Assembly (NCBI RefSeq): GCF_003056355.1
Contig: NZ_PYVW01000008.1
Span: 1 to 64,000 of the forward strand
From: Devosia naphthalenivorans
Lineage (GTDB): Bacteria > Pseudomonadota > Alphaproteobacteria > Rhizobiales > Devosiaceae
DNA: 64,000 nt
Direction: 5' to 3'
In this document: piece after piece, positions 35,281-44,199 of the stretch
Layout of the letters: each line of letters begins with the position of its first letter
Position numbering within the stretch: position 1 is the first letter of the stretch
Made by a program: the position numbers and the translations under genes
Notes under the pieces: generated by a model
Seen by the model: the letters and a program-made list of their open reading frames with translations, nothing else
Databases searched by the model: none
Told to the model about the DNA's origin: nothing

Positions 35281-35386
35281 ACACTTTAGTGCGGTTGTAA
35301 ACAACCCCACCTAACCTCCCCCTGAAAGAGAGAGGGACTGCTGGCGAGCGTGGCACGACAACGCAAGCCTCGAACCATCGTCAACG

Positions 35387-35419
35387 GAAGTTCCCGCTTT
35401 CGCGGGAATGACGCGGTGG
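35387..35419. repeat. R1 palindromic repeat, solitary copy
   Basis: The core TTCCCGCTTTCGCGGGAA is followed by TGACGCGGTGG. It is a single arm of the R1 family between bamD and recN. Confidence 0.82.
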
Positions 35420-35429
35420 AAAGATACAC

Positions 35430-35449
35430 CCTCCCCCGCGAGGGGGAGG
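35430..35449. repeat. Perfect 8-bp GC-rich hairpin
   Basis: CCTCCCCC-gcga-GGGGGAGG lies just after the bamD stop on the minus strand. It is followed on the plus strand by TTT but has no U-tract on the minus strand. It may protect the 3' end of bamD mRNA or be another dispersed element. Confidence 0.6.
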
Positions 35450-35466
35450 TTTAGGTGCGCCTGAGC

Positions 35467-36312
35467 TTAGTTGCGGAGGCCCGCCATCCAGCTGCCGCTG
35501 TTGACAGCGGGAGCCAGGCCCTGCTTGCCGAGCAGCGCAAACGCCTGCTGGTACCAGTTGCTGGACGGATAATTGTGGCCCAGCACCGCGGCGGCGGTCA
35601 TCGCTTCGTTGGTGAGACCCAGCAACAGATAGGCTTCGGTCAGGCGGTAGAGGGCTTCCTCGATGTGGGTCGAGGTCTGCCAGGTTTCGACCACGGTGCG
35701 GAAGCGGTTGATGGCGGCGGTATACTGGCCATTGCCCAGATAGTAGCGGCCAACCGACATTTCCTTGCCGGCCAACTGGTCATAGGCAACCAGCAGCTTT
35801 TCCTGCGCGTCCTTGGCGTATTCGGACTGAGGATAATTGGAGACCAGCAGATTATAGGTGTCGATGGCATCGCGCGACAATTGCTGGTCGCGGGTGATGT
35901 CCTTGATCTGCGCGAAATAGGCATTGCCCTTGAGGTAAAGAACGTAAGGCACGTCCTTGCCATTGGGATAAAGCGCGAGGAACCGGTCAGCCGCGAGAAT
36001 GGCTTCTTCGAGTTCGCCGCTGCGATAGTTCGCATAGACCTGCATCAGCTTGGACTTTTCCACCAGCGGATTGCCGGGGTGCTGGCGATCGAGCTGTTCC
36101 AGGCCCTTGATCGCGGTCTGGAAATACTGGCGGTCCATGTCGTCGAGCGCCCTTTGGTAAAGCGCTTCTGCCGGAATGACCGGGGCTTCCTTGATCTTGG
36201 GGGGCCCGAACAAATTCATGCCGGAGCAGCCGGCAAGCACGACCGCAACCAGGGCAACCGACAAAATCCGGCCCGCTCGGCTGGTGAAACCACCAATAAC
36301 GTCAAGTGTCAC
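35467..36312 (-). CDS. bamD: BamD, outer-membrane assembly lipoprotein
   Basis: BamD is the essential lipoprotein partner of BamA in outer-membrane beta-barrel insertion. The 281 residues begin with a signal peptide ending in lipobox VLAGC (lipidated Cys 29). Five TPR-like repeats then follow (ALYQRALDDMDRQYFQTAI, NPLVEKSKLMQVYANYRSG, NYPQSEYAKDAQEKLLVAYDQ and others). The start is GTG at 36312 with AAGGA about 10 bases upstream. It lies between lpxC and recN, the usual alphaproteobacterial order, which links envelope assembly to the division cluster. Confidence 0.95.
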   Translation of the reverse strand: MTLDVIGGFTSRAGRILSVALVAVVLAGCSGMNLFGPPKIKEAPVIPAEALYQRALDDMDRQYFQTAIKGLEQLDRQHPGNPLVEKSKLMQVYANYRSGELEEAILAADRFLALYPNGKDVPYVLYLKGNAYFAQIKDITRDQQLSRDAIDTYNLLVSNYPQSEYAKDAQEKLLVAYDQLAGKEMSVGRYYLGNGQYTAAINRFRTVVETWQTSTHIEEALYRLTEAYLLLGLTNEAMTAAAVLGHNYPSSNWYQQAFALLGKQGLAPAVNSGSWMAGLRN

Positions 36313-36401
36313 GAAGTGCCCCGTCCTTAAAAGCTATGCCGTTGTGGCGGCGTAGTTAGCAATTGGTTCAAAACTGTGGCGCGGCACGACACCCCAAGGG
36401 G

Positions 36402-37358
36402 CTAGCGAACCGACCGCAGGTAGTGATTGACTGCCAATCCGGCCGGCTGATCCTCGAACGCATCGAACTCCAGCGGCAGATTTTCAGCGCTAACTATTTC
36501 ATAATTGGCTTCGCTCGAAAAGAGACCCGACAAAACATGGGCGTTGAGCGCGTGGCCGCCCTTGTAGGAACGGAAGCGGCCCCAGATCGGCAGGCCGCCC
36601 AGCGCCAGGTCGCCAATCGCGTCGAGCAGCTTGTGGCGCACGAACTCGTCTTCGTAGCGCAGCCCGTTGGGATTGAGGATGCGGTCATTGTCGACGGTGA
36701 TGGAATTGTCGAGGCTGGAGCCCAGCGCGTAGCCGGCCTGGCGCAGGATCTTGGCATCGCGAACGAAGCCGAAGGTGCGGGCGCGGGACACGTCTTCGAA
36801 GTAGCGGCGCGGGGTCCAGTCGAAGATCATGCGCTGGCGGCCGATAACCTTGGAGTCGAAATCGATCTCGAGATCGAGCGCGCGACCATTATAGGGCTCA
36901 AGCGCCGCAAAGGCATCATTGTTGCGCACGGTGACGGCGCGGATGACCTTGAGGAACTTGCGCTGCGCGGGCTGGATCTCAAGACCGACCTGCAGGATGG
37001 CTTCGGCAAAAGGGCGCGCGCTGCCATCCAGGATCGGGCATTCGCTGCCATCCAGGGTAATCAGCGCATTGTCGACGCCCATGCCCGAAAGAGCCGACAT
37101 CACATGCTCGACGGTCGCAGCGCTGACGCTGTCGCCCAGATCGATCGTGGTGCAAAGGGTCGTGCGCGTCACGCGCGAGAAATGCACGGGCACGGGAAGA
37201 GTCACGCGGCCGTCGCCCAGCTCGCGCGATATGGATATTCCGCTGTCAGCCGCCGCTGGCTTGATGGTCAGCGTTACTGGCTGGCCACTGTGGACGCCAT
37301 AACCAGAGAAGCTGATGGGGGCGGCAACGGTACGCTGGCGCGTGGTAAGTTTCTGCAT
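36402..37358 (-). CDS. lpxC: UDP-3-O-acyl-N-acetylglucosamine deacetylase
   Basis: LpxC is the zinc deacetylase that commits UDP-GlcNAc to lipid A synthesis. The 318 residues show the duplicated fold with zinc ligand H85 in VEHVMSALSGMGVDN and the second site HKLLDAIGDLALGG (His and Asp). SGYGVHSGQPV near the N-terminus is also conserved. It follows ftsZ after a strong terminator, so it probably has its own promoter. LpxC levels are controlled by FtsH in many bacteria, which the HflKC pair in this window could influence. Confidence 0.96.
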   Translation of the reverse strand: MQKLTTRQRTVAAPISFSGYGVHSGQPVTLTIKPAAADSGISISRELGDGRVTLPVPVHFSRVTRTTLCTTIDLGDSVSAATVEHVMSALSGMGVDNALITLDGSECPILDGSARPFAEAILQVGLEIQPAQRKFLKVIRAVTVRNNDAFAALEPYNGRALDLEIDFDSKVIGRQRMIFDWTPRRYFEDVSRARTFGFVRDAKILRQAGYALGSSLDNSITVDNDRILNPNGLRYEDEFVRHKLLDAIGDLALGGLPIWGRFRSYKGGHALNAHVLSGLFSSEANYEIVSAENLPLEFDAFEDQPAGLAVNHYLRSVR

Positions 37359-37405
37359 ACTGGATTTACTCCGAACAAGCCCGAACGCCCGAGGCTGTGT
37401 TAGCC

Positions 37406-37437
37406 AAAAAAAACTCGGTGCGAAAGTCGCACCGAGT
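37406..37437 (-). terminator. Rho-independent terminator of ftsZ
   Basis: On the minus strand ACTCGGTGCGA-ctt-TCGCACCGAGT is followed by eight T residues. It lies about 30 bases after the ftsZ stop and marks the end of the division transcript before lpxC. Confidence 0.93.
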
Positions 37438-37466
37438 CATGTTTTTGTTGCCGGAAGGCCCGGCTC

Positions 37467-39149
37467 CTACCCGTGCTTGCGCAGGAAGGCGGGGATCTCA
37501 AGGCTATCCTTGCTGGGGGCCACGGCGGGCAGGCGACCCTGGGCATCAAGATTGCCACGGGCACCCTGCGTTGCCGGTGGAACCCGCGAAGTCCTTGCGC
37601 CGCCTGCCTCAATCGCGCTGCGGGCAGCATTGTCATCGGCCGGTGAATAGACCGCTTCTTCCTTGCCGGCGGGAGCGGGCTGACCCAGGTTCAGGCCGAC
37701 ATTGGAGGCCAGGCGCTTGAACAGGGCACGAGCATTGCGCGGCTCGGAGTCCTGACGTTCCTGCACTTCCTGTGTCCGGCGCGCAACAACTGGGAGCTCC
37801 TCGGTGCGCGGCATGCGGCGCTGACCTTCGGGGCGAGCGGCGTTTGACGGCACGTAGACGCTCGGAATCGGCGACTCATCGTGCATCATGGTCGGCTCTT
37901 CGATCTCCTGGGAGACCGGGGCGGCCGGGATGTAGGGCTCGACGAAAACGCCGTCGTCTTCCTGATGGCCGTAGCTGGGCTCGGGCGCCTCGAAGCTGAA
38001 GGCGTCCGCAACAGCCTGCTCGACCTGGTGCTCGATCTGCTGGCTGACGACAGGAGCCGGCTCAGGCTGGCGATCTGCGGCACGCTCCATGGCAACGCGG
38101 GTCGGCTCGACCGGCACATGGCGGCGAACTTCCAGCGGGGTGCGCGACGCATGCGGCTTGGCGGGCTCGAGGGCCTGCACCATGGCAGCATCGGTACCGG
38201 TAGCAACCACGGACACGCGGATCGTGCCGGTGAGGCCCGGATCGTAGGTGGCGCCCAGGATGATGTTGCAATCGGGATCGACTTCTTCGCGGATGCGGCT
38301 GGCCGCTTCGTCGACTTCGTAAAGGGTCAGGTCCGGACCACCGGTGATGGAGATGAGGAGGCCGCGCGCGCCCTGCATCGACACATCGTCCAGCAGCGGA
38401 TTGGCAATGGCGGCTTCGGCGGCGTGGCGCGCACGGTCTTCGCCCGATGCTTCGCCGGTACCCATCATCGCCTTGCCCATGCCGCGCATTACCGCGCGCA
38501 CGTCGGCGAAGTCGAGGTTGATGAGGCCTTCCTTGACCATCAGATCGGTGATGCAGGCAACACCGGAGAACAGCACCTGGTCAGCCATCGCGAAAGCGTC
38601 GGCGAATGTGGTCTTCTCGTTGGCAACGCGGAACAGGTTCTGGTTGGGAATGACGATCAGCGTATCGACATGGCGGTGCAACTCATCAATGCCGTCATCG
38701 GCAAGGCGTGTGCGGCGATTGCCCTCGAAATTGAATGGCTTGGTAACAACGCCGACGGTCAGGATACCCTGCTCGCGGGCAGCGCGGGCAACAACGGGCG
38801 CAGCGCCAGTACCGGTGCCGCCACCCATGCCACAGGTGATGAACACCATATGCGAGCCAGAGAGGTGATCGTTGATCTCGTCCCAGCTTTCCTCGGCAGC
38901 GGCGCGACCAACCTCGGGGTGCGAGCCTGCGCCAAGGCCTTCGGTGACGCCGACACCGAGCTGGATGATCCGCTGCGCCTTGGACAGGGCAAGAGCCTGT
39001 GCGTCAGTATTGGCGACGACGAAGTCCACGCCATCGAGCCCCGATTCGATCATGTTGTTGACGGCGTTGCCGCCGCCACCGCCAACACCGAACACGGTAA
39101 TGCGGGGCTTCAGTTCCTGGATGTCCGGGATGGTGAGGTTGATGGTCAT
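37467..39149 (-). CDS. ftsZ: Cell-division GTPase FtsZ
   Basis: FtsZ polymerises into the Z-ring. The 560 residues carry a GTPase domain (about 12-320) with the tubulin signature [10 protein letters not shown] (109-118) and ANTDAQAL for the T3 region. A disordered linker of about 220 residues rich in Pro, Glu and Arg follows, then the C-terminal peptide [10 protein letters not shown] that binds FtsA. The long linker is typical of alphaproteobacteria. GAGG precedes the ATG at 39149. Unusually, ftsA is not directly upstream: a plus-strand VOC gene intervenes, so ftsZ needs a promoter in 39150-39358. A CtrA-like box lies there. Confidence 0.97.
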   Translation of the reverse strand: MTINLTIPDIQELKPRITVFGVGGGGGNAVNNMIESGLDGVDFVVANTDAQALALSKAQRIIQLGVGVTEGLGAGSHPEVGRAAAEESWDEINDHLSGSHMVFITCGMGGGTGTGAAPVVARAAREQGILTVGVVTKPFNFEGNRRTRLADDGIDELHRHVDTLIVIPNQNLFRVANEKTTFADAFAMADQVLFSGVACITDLMVKEGLINLDFADVRAVMRGMGKAMMGTGEASGEDRARHAAEAAIANPLLDDVSMQGARGLLISITGGPDLTLYEVDEAASRIREEVDPDCNIILGATYDPGLTGTIRVSVVATGTDAAMVQALEPAKPHASRTPLEVRRHVPVEPTRVAMERAADRQPEPAPVVSQQIEHQVEQAVADAFSFEAPEPSYGHQEDDGVFVEPYIPAAPVSQEIEEPTMMHDESPIPSVYVPSNAARPEGQRRMPRTEELPVVARRTQEVQERQDSEPRNARALFKRLASNVGLNLGQPAPAGKEEAVYSPADDNAARSAIEAGGARTSRVPPATQGARGNLDAQGRLPAVAPSKDSLEIPAFLRKHG

Positions 39150-39196
39150 GAGTGGCCTCGTGGTGGCGTTGTTGGTAAATATTTACCCCCGCAAAC

Positions 39197-39212
39197 GTTA
39201 ACCGGCTCCTAA
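39197..39212 (-). promoter_or_regulatory. Candidate CtrA box upstream of ftsZ
   Basis: On the minus strand TTAG-GAGCCGG-TTAAC matches the CtrA consensus TTAA-N7-TTAAC with one mismatch, 47 bases before the ftsZ ATG. CtrA controls ftsZ in Caulobacter; control here is inferred from motif and position only. Confidence 0.45.
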
Positions 39213-39358
39213 CAATTGTCTCACCGGTGTTAACGTGAACGCATTTTGCGACAAAGACCGGAAACCAATTCGTTTCCCGTTAACCACGTGGGTGTCGAAA
39301 CCCGCGTTCCTCGTTCGTCGTCCTCCCGCAAGCTCACAAAGAGCCGTGGAGAAACCAG

Positions 39359-39820
39359 ATGACCAAGATCATGCCATGCCTGTGGTTCGACGACCGCATC
39401 GACGAAGCGATTGATTTCTATACGACCACCTTCAGGAATGCGAAGGTGCACCAGGTGGTGCGCCAGGCGCCGGACAAGCCGGCGTTCACCGCCGTGATCG
39501 AACTCGAGGGCCACAAATTCATGCTGCTGAATGGCGGTCCGCAGTTCAAGTTCAACGAATCCGTCAGTTTCATGATCGACTGCCAGGATCAGGCCGAGGT
39601 GGATTACTTCTGGGAAAAATTAATTGCCGGCGGTGGCGAGGAGAGCATGTGCGGCTGGTGCAAGGACAAGTTCGGCCTGTCCTGGCAGGTGACGCCCAAG
39701 CAGATCTACGAAACCGTTCTCGGGGCCGATAAGGCCGGAGCCGACCGCGCCATGCAGTCCATGATGAAGATGCGCAAGCTCATCGTGGCGGATCTGGAAA
39801 AGGCCTACGCGGGAGGGTAG
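39359..39820 (+). CDS. VOC-fold protein, PhnB-like
   Basis: This is a 153-residue vicinal-oxygen-chelate superfamily protein of the PhnB/3-demethylubiquinone-methyltransferase-like group. Typical segments are IMPCLWFDDRIDEAIDFYTT, FMLLNGGPQFKFNESVSFMI, YFWEKLIAGG and CGWCKDKFGLSWQVTPKQ. The function is unknown; such proteins are small metal-binding or degenerate enzymes. GGAG lies 7 bases before the ATG. It sits on the plus strand between ftsA and ftsZ, its stop 21 bases from the ftsA stop, and is antisense to any ftsA-to-ftsZ read-through. Confidence 0.9.
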   Translation: MTKIMPCLWFDDRIDEAIDFYTTTFRNAKVHQVVRQAPDKPAFTAVIELEGHKFMLLNGGPQFKFNESVSFMIDCQDQAEVDYFWEKLIAGGGEESMCGWCKDKFGLSWQVTPKQIYETVLGADKAGADRAMQSMMKMRKLIVADLEKAYAGG

Positions 39821-39841
39821 TGGGTCCTTGGAGGCCTCCCC

Positions 39842-41155
39842 TCAGAAACTCGTGCGGAGCCAGTTGCCGACGCGGGCGAAGTAGCCGTCGGTGCCGGTGA
39901 GTTTGCGGCTGCCGCGGGGTTCCGCGTATTCGCGGGAGCAGACCTGGGGGTAGATCAGCATGCCGGCGACGGTGGCGAAGGCGGCGCCCTTGGCCATTTC
40001 GGGCAGGCCGGCAATGCCCATGGGGCGGCCGTTGCGGACGTTGCGGGCGAGGGTCCGGCGGGCGACTTCGGGCAGGCCGGTCATTTCGCTGGCGCCGCCG
40101 GTCAGCACGAAGCGGCGGCCGCATACATCCATCATGCCGGTGGCTTGCATGCGGTCGCGGATGGCGGTGAGGATTTCCTCGATGCGCGGGCGCATGATGC
40201 GGGTTAGCACGGAGCGGGCCACCTGCCCCGGCGCTTCGTCGTGCATGGAGCCGACGGGCTGGATCGGGATCAGGTCGCGTTCGTCAGCCTGGCCCGGCAG
40301 CACGGAGCCATAGAACGTCTTGAGGCGTTCGGCATCGGCGATGCTGACCGAAAGCTGGCGGGCGATATCGAGGGTCAGGTGATGGCCGCCGATGGCGATG
40401 GCATCGGCATAAACCAGATGGCCGTCATTAAAGACCGAAACGGTCGTCGTGGCGCCGCCGAAGTCGATGCAGGCGACGCCCAGTTGGGCCTCGTCATCGA
40501 CCAGCGTGGCGAGTCCCGATGCGTAGGGCGTGGCGACCAGCGCTTCGATTTGCAGGTGGCAGCGGTGCAGCACCAGCTCCAGATTGCGCATGGCCAGCGT
40601 TTCCGAGCTGACGACGGCAACGTCGACGCCCAGCTTATCGCCGACCATTCCCTTGGGGTCGCGAATGCCCTTCTGGCCGTCGATCGAGTAACCAATCGGC
40701 ATCGCGTGGATGATGGAGCGTTCAGGGCGCACCGAGCGCTCGTTGACTGCGCGGAGCACCCGGTGAATGTCGCCCTTTTCGACTTCCTGGCCGTCCAACG
40801 ATACGGCAGCCGAAAATGTCTCGGAGCCAAGGCGGCCGGCGGTGACATTGACGAGCACGGATTCAAGCGTGAGGCCAGCAGCCCGTTCGGCCATGCCGAC
40901 CACGGAGCGGATGGTGTGCTCGGCCTTTTCAATATCGGTGACGACGCCGCTTTTTACCCCGGAAGATGGGCCATAGCCAAAGCCGATGACCTCGGCCTGA
41001 TGGCTGCGGCCGCGCAGGGCCTTGCCCTCGGGGCGCGGCGTCAACCGGGCGATGACGCAGCAGATTTTCGTCGAGCCGATGTCGAGCACGGCGACGAGTG
41101 TAGTCTTGCCGGGTTGGACGGGACGAAGCCGGGAGGTCATGGCGTCGGTGATCAT
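39842..41155 (-). CDS. ftsA: Cell-division protein FtsA
   Basis: This 437-residue actin-like ATPase tethers FtsZ to the membrane and recruits the divisome. Phosphate-1 AVLDIGSTKICCVIA, the SHS2 domain 1C region (about 90-170), phosphate-2 CIDFGGATTTVSVF and the adenosine motif LTGGASEM are present. The C-terminus ends in an amphipathic helix (DGYFARVGNWLRTSF). It starts at ATG 41155 overlapping the ftsQ stop in ATGA; an ATG five codons inside is the alternative. Transcription comes from ddl-ftsQ, and its 3' end faces the VOC gene. Confidence 0.96.
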   Translation of the reverse strand: MITDAMTSRLRPVQPGKTTLVAVLDIGSTKICCVIARLTPRPEGKALRGRSHQAEVIGFGYGPSSGVKSGVVTDIEKAEHTIRSVVGMAERAAGLTLESVLVNVTAGRLGSETFSAAVSLDGQEVEKGDIHRVLRAVNERSVRPERSIIHAMPIGYSIDGQKGIRDPKGMVGDKLGVDVAVVSSETLAMRNLELVLHRCHLQIEALVATPYASGLATLVDDEAQLGVACIDFGGATTTVSVFNDGHLVYADAIAIGGHHLTLDIARQLSVSIADAERLKTFYGSVLPGQADERDLIPIQPVGSMHDEAPGQVARSVLTRIMRPRIEEILTAIRDRMQATGMMDVCGRRFVLTGGASEMTGLPEVARRTLARNVRNGRPMGIAGLPEMAKGAAFATVAGMLIYPQVCSREYAEPRGSRKLTGTDGYFARVGNWLRTSF

Positions 41156-42144
41156 TGTGGAGCGGCCGGTTGGGGAAGGTTTTGTGAAGGCAGGGTGCGC
41201 GGCGGCATCGGGAAGGGATTGGGTGAACGAGCGCGTTCGGCCAGGGCCTCCTTGCGCTTCTTCTCGTCCTCGGCCAATTGTTCCTCAGTCTTGTTGGGAC
41301 GCACGGCAACCAGGCTCGCGACACGCAGATCAATCAGGTTGATGTCGCGATCGAGCAGTTGGTAATCGTCCTGATACATGACGAGATTGCGCAAGGCACG
41401 CGCCACGCCGAGTTCGGGCAATTGCACGCGCAGGCCGGTCTCGTAGATCATGTCCCAGCGGCGGTCGGCGATGCGCGACAGCGCCACAAGGCCTTCCTTG
41501 AGGCCGGGGTATTGGTCGAGCGCACGGATCATCACCAGCGCATCGTTGTTGGCGCCGTCGCCCACCACGAGGGGCAGATCGCCATAGGCGCCCTTGTCCT
41601 CCCCGATCTGCTCGCCCGAGCCATCGACCACGAAGGTAATGCCATCAACCCGCCAGCGAGCAACGGGGATTTTCTCGGTGACTTCAACGATGAGGTCGCC
41701 CGGATAGGTCTTGCGCACGTTGACGGTGTCGATGGCAGCAAGCTCGGCGATGCGCTGGCGGGCGGCCTCGACATCGAAGCCGACGGTCGAGGTATGCGGC
41801 TCGACGCCCAGCGCGTCAAAAATCGCCTGCTCGCTGGTCAGCGTCTGTCCGGTGATGGAAATTTCGCCGATCGCCAGACCGGCAGCGGCGAAGCGGCCCT
41901 GAGCCATTTCGCCCAGCGCCATGGCGCCGAACATGATGGGCTCGCGCACCTGATAGATACCAAGACCCACCGCAAGCAGCGCCACCGCAGTCATGCTGCG
42001 GACCATGACCTGGCGGTGCAGCACCCAGGCCCGGCCGATATTGTTTGCAATCCTGCGGCGTGGAGAGCGGACAGGAACAGGCAATGCGCGGGGATCCACG
42101 ATCCGCGCACCAGCGAGAAAGGCCTCGCTTTTTACCTGTTGCAA
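41152..42144 (-). CDS. ftsQ: Cell-division protein FtsQ
   Basis: FtsQ is a bitopic divisome scaffold with a periplasmic POTRA domain. The chosen TTG start at 42144 gives 330 residues: a basic cytoplasmic N-terminus of about 45, one membrane helix ([17 protein letters not shown]), the POTRA domain ([19 protein letters not shown], then [21 protein letters not shown]) and the FtsQ domain, with a Glu/Lys- and Pro-rich tail. GGAGGA lies 6 bases before this TTG, while no better ATG is near. This start overlaps the ddl stop by 13 bases. ATGA coupling joins it to ftsA. Confidence 0.9.
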   Translation of the reverse strand: MQQVKSEAFLAGARIVDPRALPVPVRSPRRRIANNIGRAWVLHRQVMVRSMTAVALLAVGLGIYQVREPIMFGAMALGEMAQGRFAAAGLAIGEISITGQTLTSEQAIFDALGVEPHTSTVGFDVEAARQRIAELAAIDTVNVRKTYPGDLIVEVTEKIPVARWRVDGITFVVDGSGEQIGEDKGAYGDLPLVVGDGANNDALVMIRALDQYPGLKEGLVALSRIADRRWDMIYETGLRVQLPELGVARALRNLVMYQDDYQLLDRDINLIDLRVASLVAVRPNKTEEQLAEDEKKRKEALAERARSPNPFPMPPRTLPSQNLPQPAAPQ

Positions 42145-43052
42145 CTCGCGTCCTCCACCATCCAGGAGACAAGATCTTCGTATGAGTGGCCAGCATGCGC
42201 CGCCTGCTCGGGCACCAGCGACGTCTCGGTCATACCCGGCTGGGTATTGATCTCGAGGCACACCAGTTCGCCATCCTCGCCGGCCGCGTCGTTGTAGCGG
42301 AAGTCACACCGCGTCACGCCCCGGCAGCCGAGGGCCGCATGGGCGGCCAGGCTCAACTTTTGCACTTTGTCGTAAATTTTCGGTTTCAGCTGCGCAGGAA
42401 TAACGTGGACCGATCCGCCTTTAGCGTATTTGGCCTCGTAGGTATAAAACTCGAGATCAGTGACGATTTCGGTGACGCCCAGCGCCACATTGCCCATCAC
42501 GGCGCAGGTCAGCTCGCGCCCTGGGATATAGCGCTCGACCATCACTTCCTCGCCCCCATTCCAATCCTCGCTCAGAATGTCCTGCGGCGGCTGGTTGGCC
42601 CCGGCCCGAACGATATGGACGCCAAAGCTCGATCCATCGGCGATGGGCTTGATGACATAGGGCGTGGCGATGACGTGCGACTTGGCGGCTTCCGCGCGCT
42701 GCACGATGACGTGGTCAGTCACCGGCACGCCCGCAGCCTTCATCACGATCTTGGCCTGATGCTTGTTCATGGCCAGCGCCGACGCCATCACGCCCGAATG
42801 GGTATAGGGGATCTGCAGCAGTTCCAGTACGCCCTGGATCATGCCGCTTTCGCCGAACGGGCCATGCAGCGCGTTGAACGCCACGTCTGGCTTGAGCTCG
42901 ACCAGCGTGTTGGCAACGTTGCGGTCCACATCGACTTCGGTGACCTGATAGCCGGCGCGGCGGAGGGCTGCGGCGCAGCCAGCGCCGGACATGAGCGACA
43001 CAGGGCGTTCATTGGACCAGCCCCCCATGAGAACGGCGACGTGCTTGGTCAT
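42132..43052 (-). CDS. ddl: D-alanine--D-alanine ligase
   Basis: Ddl makes the D-Ala-D-Ala dipeptide that MurF adds to the peptidoglycan stem. The 306-residue ATP-grasp enzyme has [14 protein letters not shown] at the N-terminus, the [19 protein letters not shown] segment, [15 protein letters not shown] (nucleotide and omega-loop region) and the metal-binding [21 protein letters not shown]. The position between murB and ftsQ suggests the DdlB role. It is separated from murB by about 170 bases containing an R3 repeat, so it may be transcribed from its own promoter as well. Confidence 0.96.
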   Translation of the reverse strand: MTKHVAVLMGGWSNERPVSLMSGAGCAAALRRAGYQVTEVDVDRNVANTLVELKPDVAFNALHGPFGESGMIQGVLELLQIPYTHSGVMASALAMNKHQAKIVMKAAGVPVTDHVIVQRAEAAKSHVIATPYVIKPIADGSSFGVHIVRAGANQPPQDILSEDWNGGEEVMVERYIPGRELTCAVMGNVALGVTEIVTDLEFYTYEAKYAKGGSVHVIPAQLKPKIYDKVQKLSLAAHAALGCRGVTRCDFRYNDAAGEDGELVCLEINTQPGMTETSLVPEQAAHAGHSYEDLVSWMVEDASCNR

Positions 43053-43113
43053 GGGGAGGTCCGATCTGTGTGCGTTTTCTTAAATCCGTGCCTGCCATCA
43101 GCGCTGCCCTCAG

Positions 43114-43172
43114 ACTTGATCCGAGGGCCATTCGCCGCTTGTGCCGGGTGGAGAGTGGCCCTCGGGTCAAGC
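43114..43172. repeat. R3-type imperfect inverted repeat
   Basis: ACTTGATCCGAGGGCCATTC and GAGTGGCCCTCGGGTCAAGC are near-perfect complements about 19 bases apart, between ddl and murB. The CCCTCGGGT core relates it to the repeat at 62281-62368. Confidence 0.7.
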
Positions 43173-43221
43173 CCGAGGGAAGCGTCCGTATTTTTGGAAC
43201 GGGCCGTGGTAAACACCGCTG

Positions 43222-44199
43222 TTACACTGCCCCCGTAAACACATCGCCATCGAGGAATTCGCGGACTTCCTGGCCGGGCAGGAAGTGGCCCATGCGGCGG
43301 ATTTCCCATTTGAGTTCGATGCCGGAATTGGCGCGGACCTTGTTGCGCACGGTTTCCCCGAGCGTTTCGATATCGTGGGCGCTGGCATTGTCGACATTGA
43401 GCAGGAAATTAGCGTGCAACTCGCTCATCTGCGAGCCGCCGACCTTGAGGCCCCTGCCCCCGGCGGCGTCGATCAGCTTCCAGCTGGAGTGACCTTCGGG
43501 GTTCTTGAAGGTGGAGCCGCCGGTCTTGGCCTTTGTAGGCTGCGAACTCTCACGTTTCTCGGTGATTTCGCGCATGCGGTCGAGAATGTCGTCGGGCTCA
43601 CCGGCAAAGCCCTGGTAGACGGCCGAAGTGAACACAGCGCCGCTGGGACCGTTGCTCTTGCGATAGAGGTAGCCCATGTCGGCATTGGTGAGAGTGATGA
43701 TCTCGCCCTGGCGCGTCACGGCGCGCAGGGTCACCATGCGGTCGCGCGTCTCGGTGCCATAGCAGCCCGCATTCATGTAAAGCGCGCCACCGATGCCGCC
43801 GGGAATGCCCCGATAGAAGGTCAGGCCATCGATGCCGGCTTCGGCAGCCGCCGTGGCGACCTTGACGTCCGGCAGCGAGGTGCCGACGCGAATCTTGTGG
43901 TCGGGGAGAACTTCGATCTGGCCGAAGGCCCGGCCGGATAGCCTGATGACCACACCATCAATGCCGCCATCGCGGATCAGCAGGTTCGAACCAAGCCCGA
44001 TCACCGTTGTGCGGATGTCGGCAGGCAGATGCTTGAGGAAATAGGCGAGATCATCCTCATCGGCAGGCGTAAAAAACAGCTGCGCCGGGCCGCCGACGCG
44101 AAACCAGGTGACTTCGCTCAGGGGCTGGTTGGGGATCAACCGACCACGGACATTCGCAATCCAGGGCTGGAACTGCGGAATGAGATCGGGGTAGCTCAT
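43222..44199 (-). CDS. murB: UDP-N-acetylenolpyruvoylglucosamine reductase
   Basis: MurB reduces the enolpyruvyl group to make UDP-MurNAc using NADPH and FAD. The 325 residues are of the type I form: FAD motif [36 protein letters not shown], the catalytic Ser region [18 protein letters not shown] and the Glu region [11 protein letters not shown]. The ATG at 44199 overlaps the murC stop in ATGA; the frame upstream of it lies inside murC and is not used. Confidence 0.96.
   Translation of the reverse strand: MSYPDLIPQFQPWIANVRGRLIPNQPLSEVTWFRVGGPAQLFFTPADEDDLAYFLKHLPADIRTTVIGLGSNLLIRDGGIDGVVIRLSGRAFGQIEVLPDHKIRVGTSLPDVKVATAAAEAGIDGLTFYRGIPGGIGGALYMNAGCYGTETRDRMVTLRAVTRQGEIITLTNADMGYLYRKSNGPSGAVFTSAVYQGFAGEPDDILDRMREITEKRESSQPTKAKTGGSTFKNPEGHSSWKLIDAAGGRGLKVGGSQMSELHANFLLNVDNASAHDIETLGETVRNKVRANSGIELKWEIRRMGHFLPGQEVREFLDGDVFTGAV

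Larger units (their letters stand above)
35149..35466. other. 318-bp intergenic region between bamD and recN
   Basis: No gene is supported. Contents are a 20-bp tandem direct repeat at 35241-35280 (CGAACCGGAAC / CGACCCGGAAC), a CT-rich half repeat near 35312-35335, a solitary R1 at 35387-35419 and a perfect hairpin at 35430-35449. The region probably carries the recN promoter. Confidence 0.55.
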
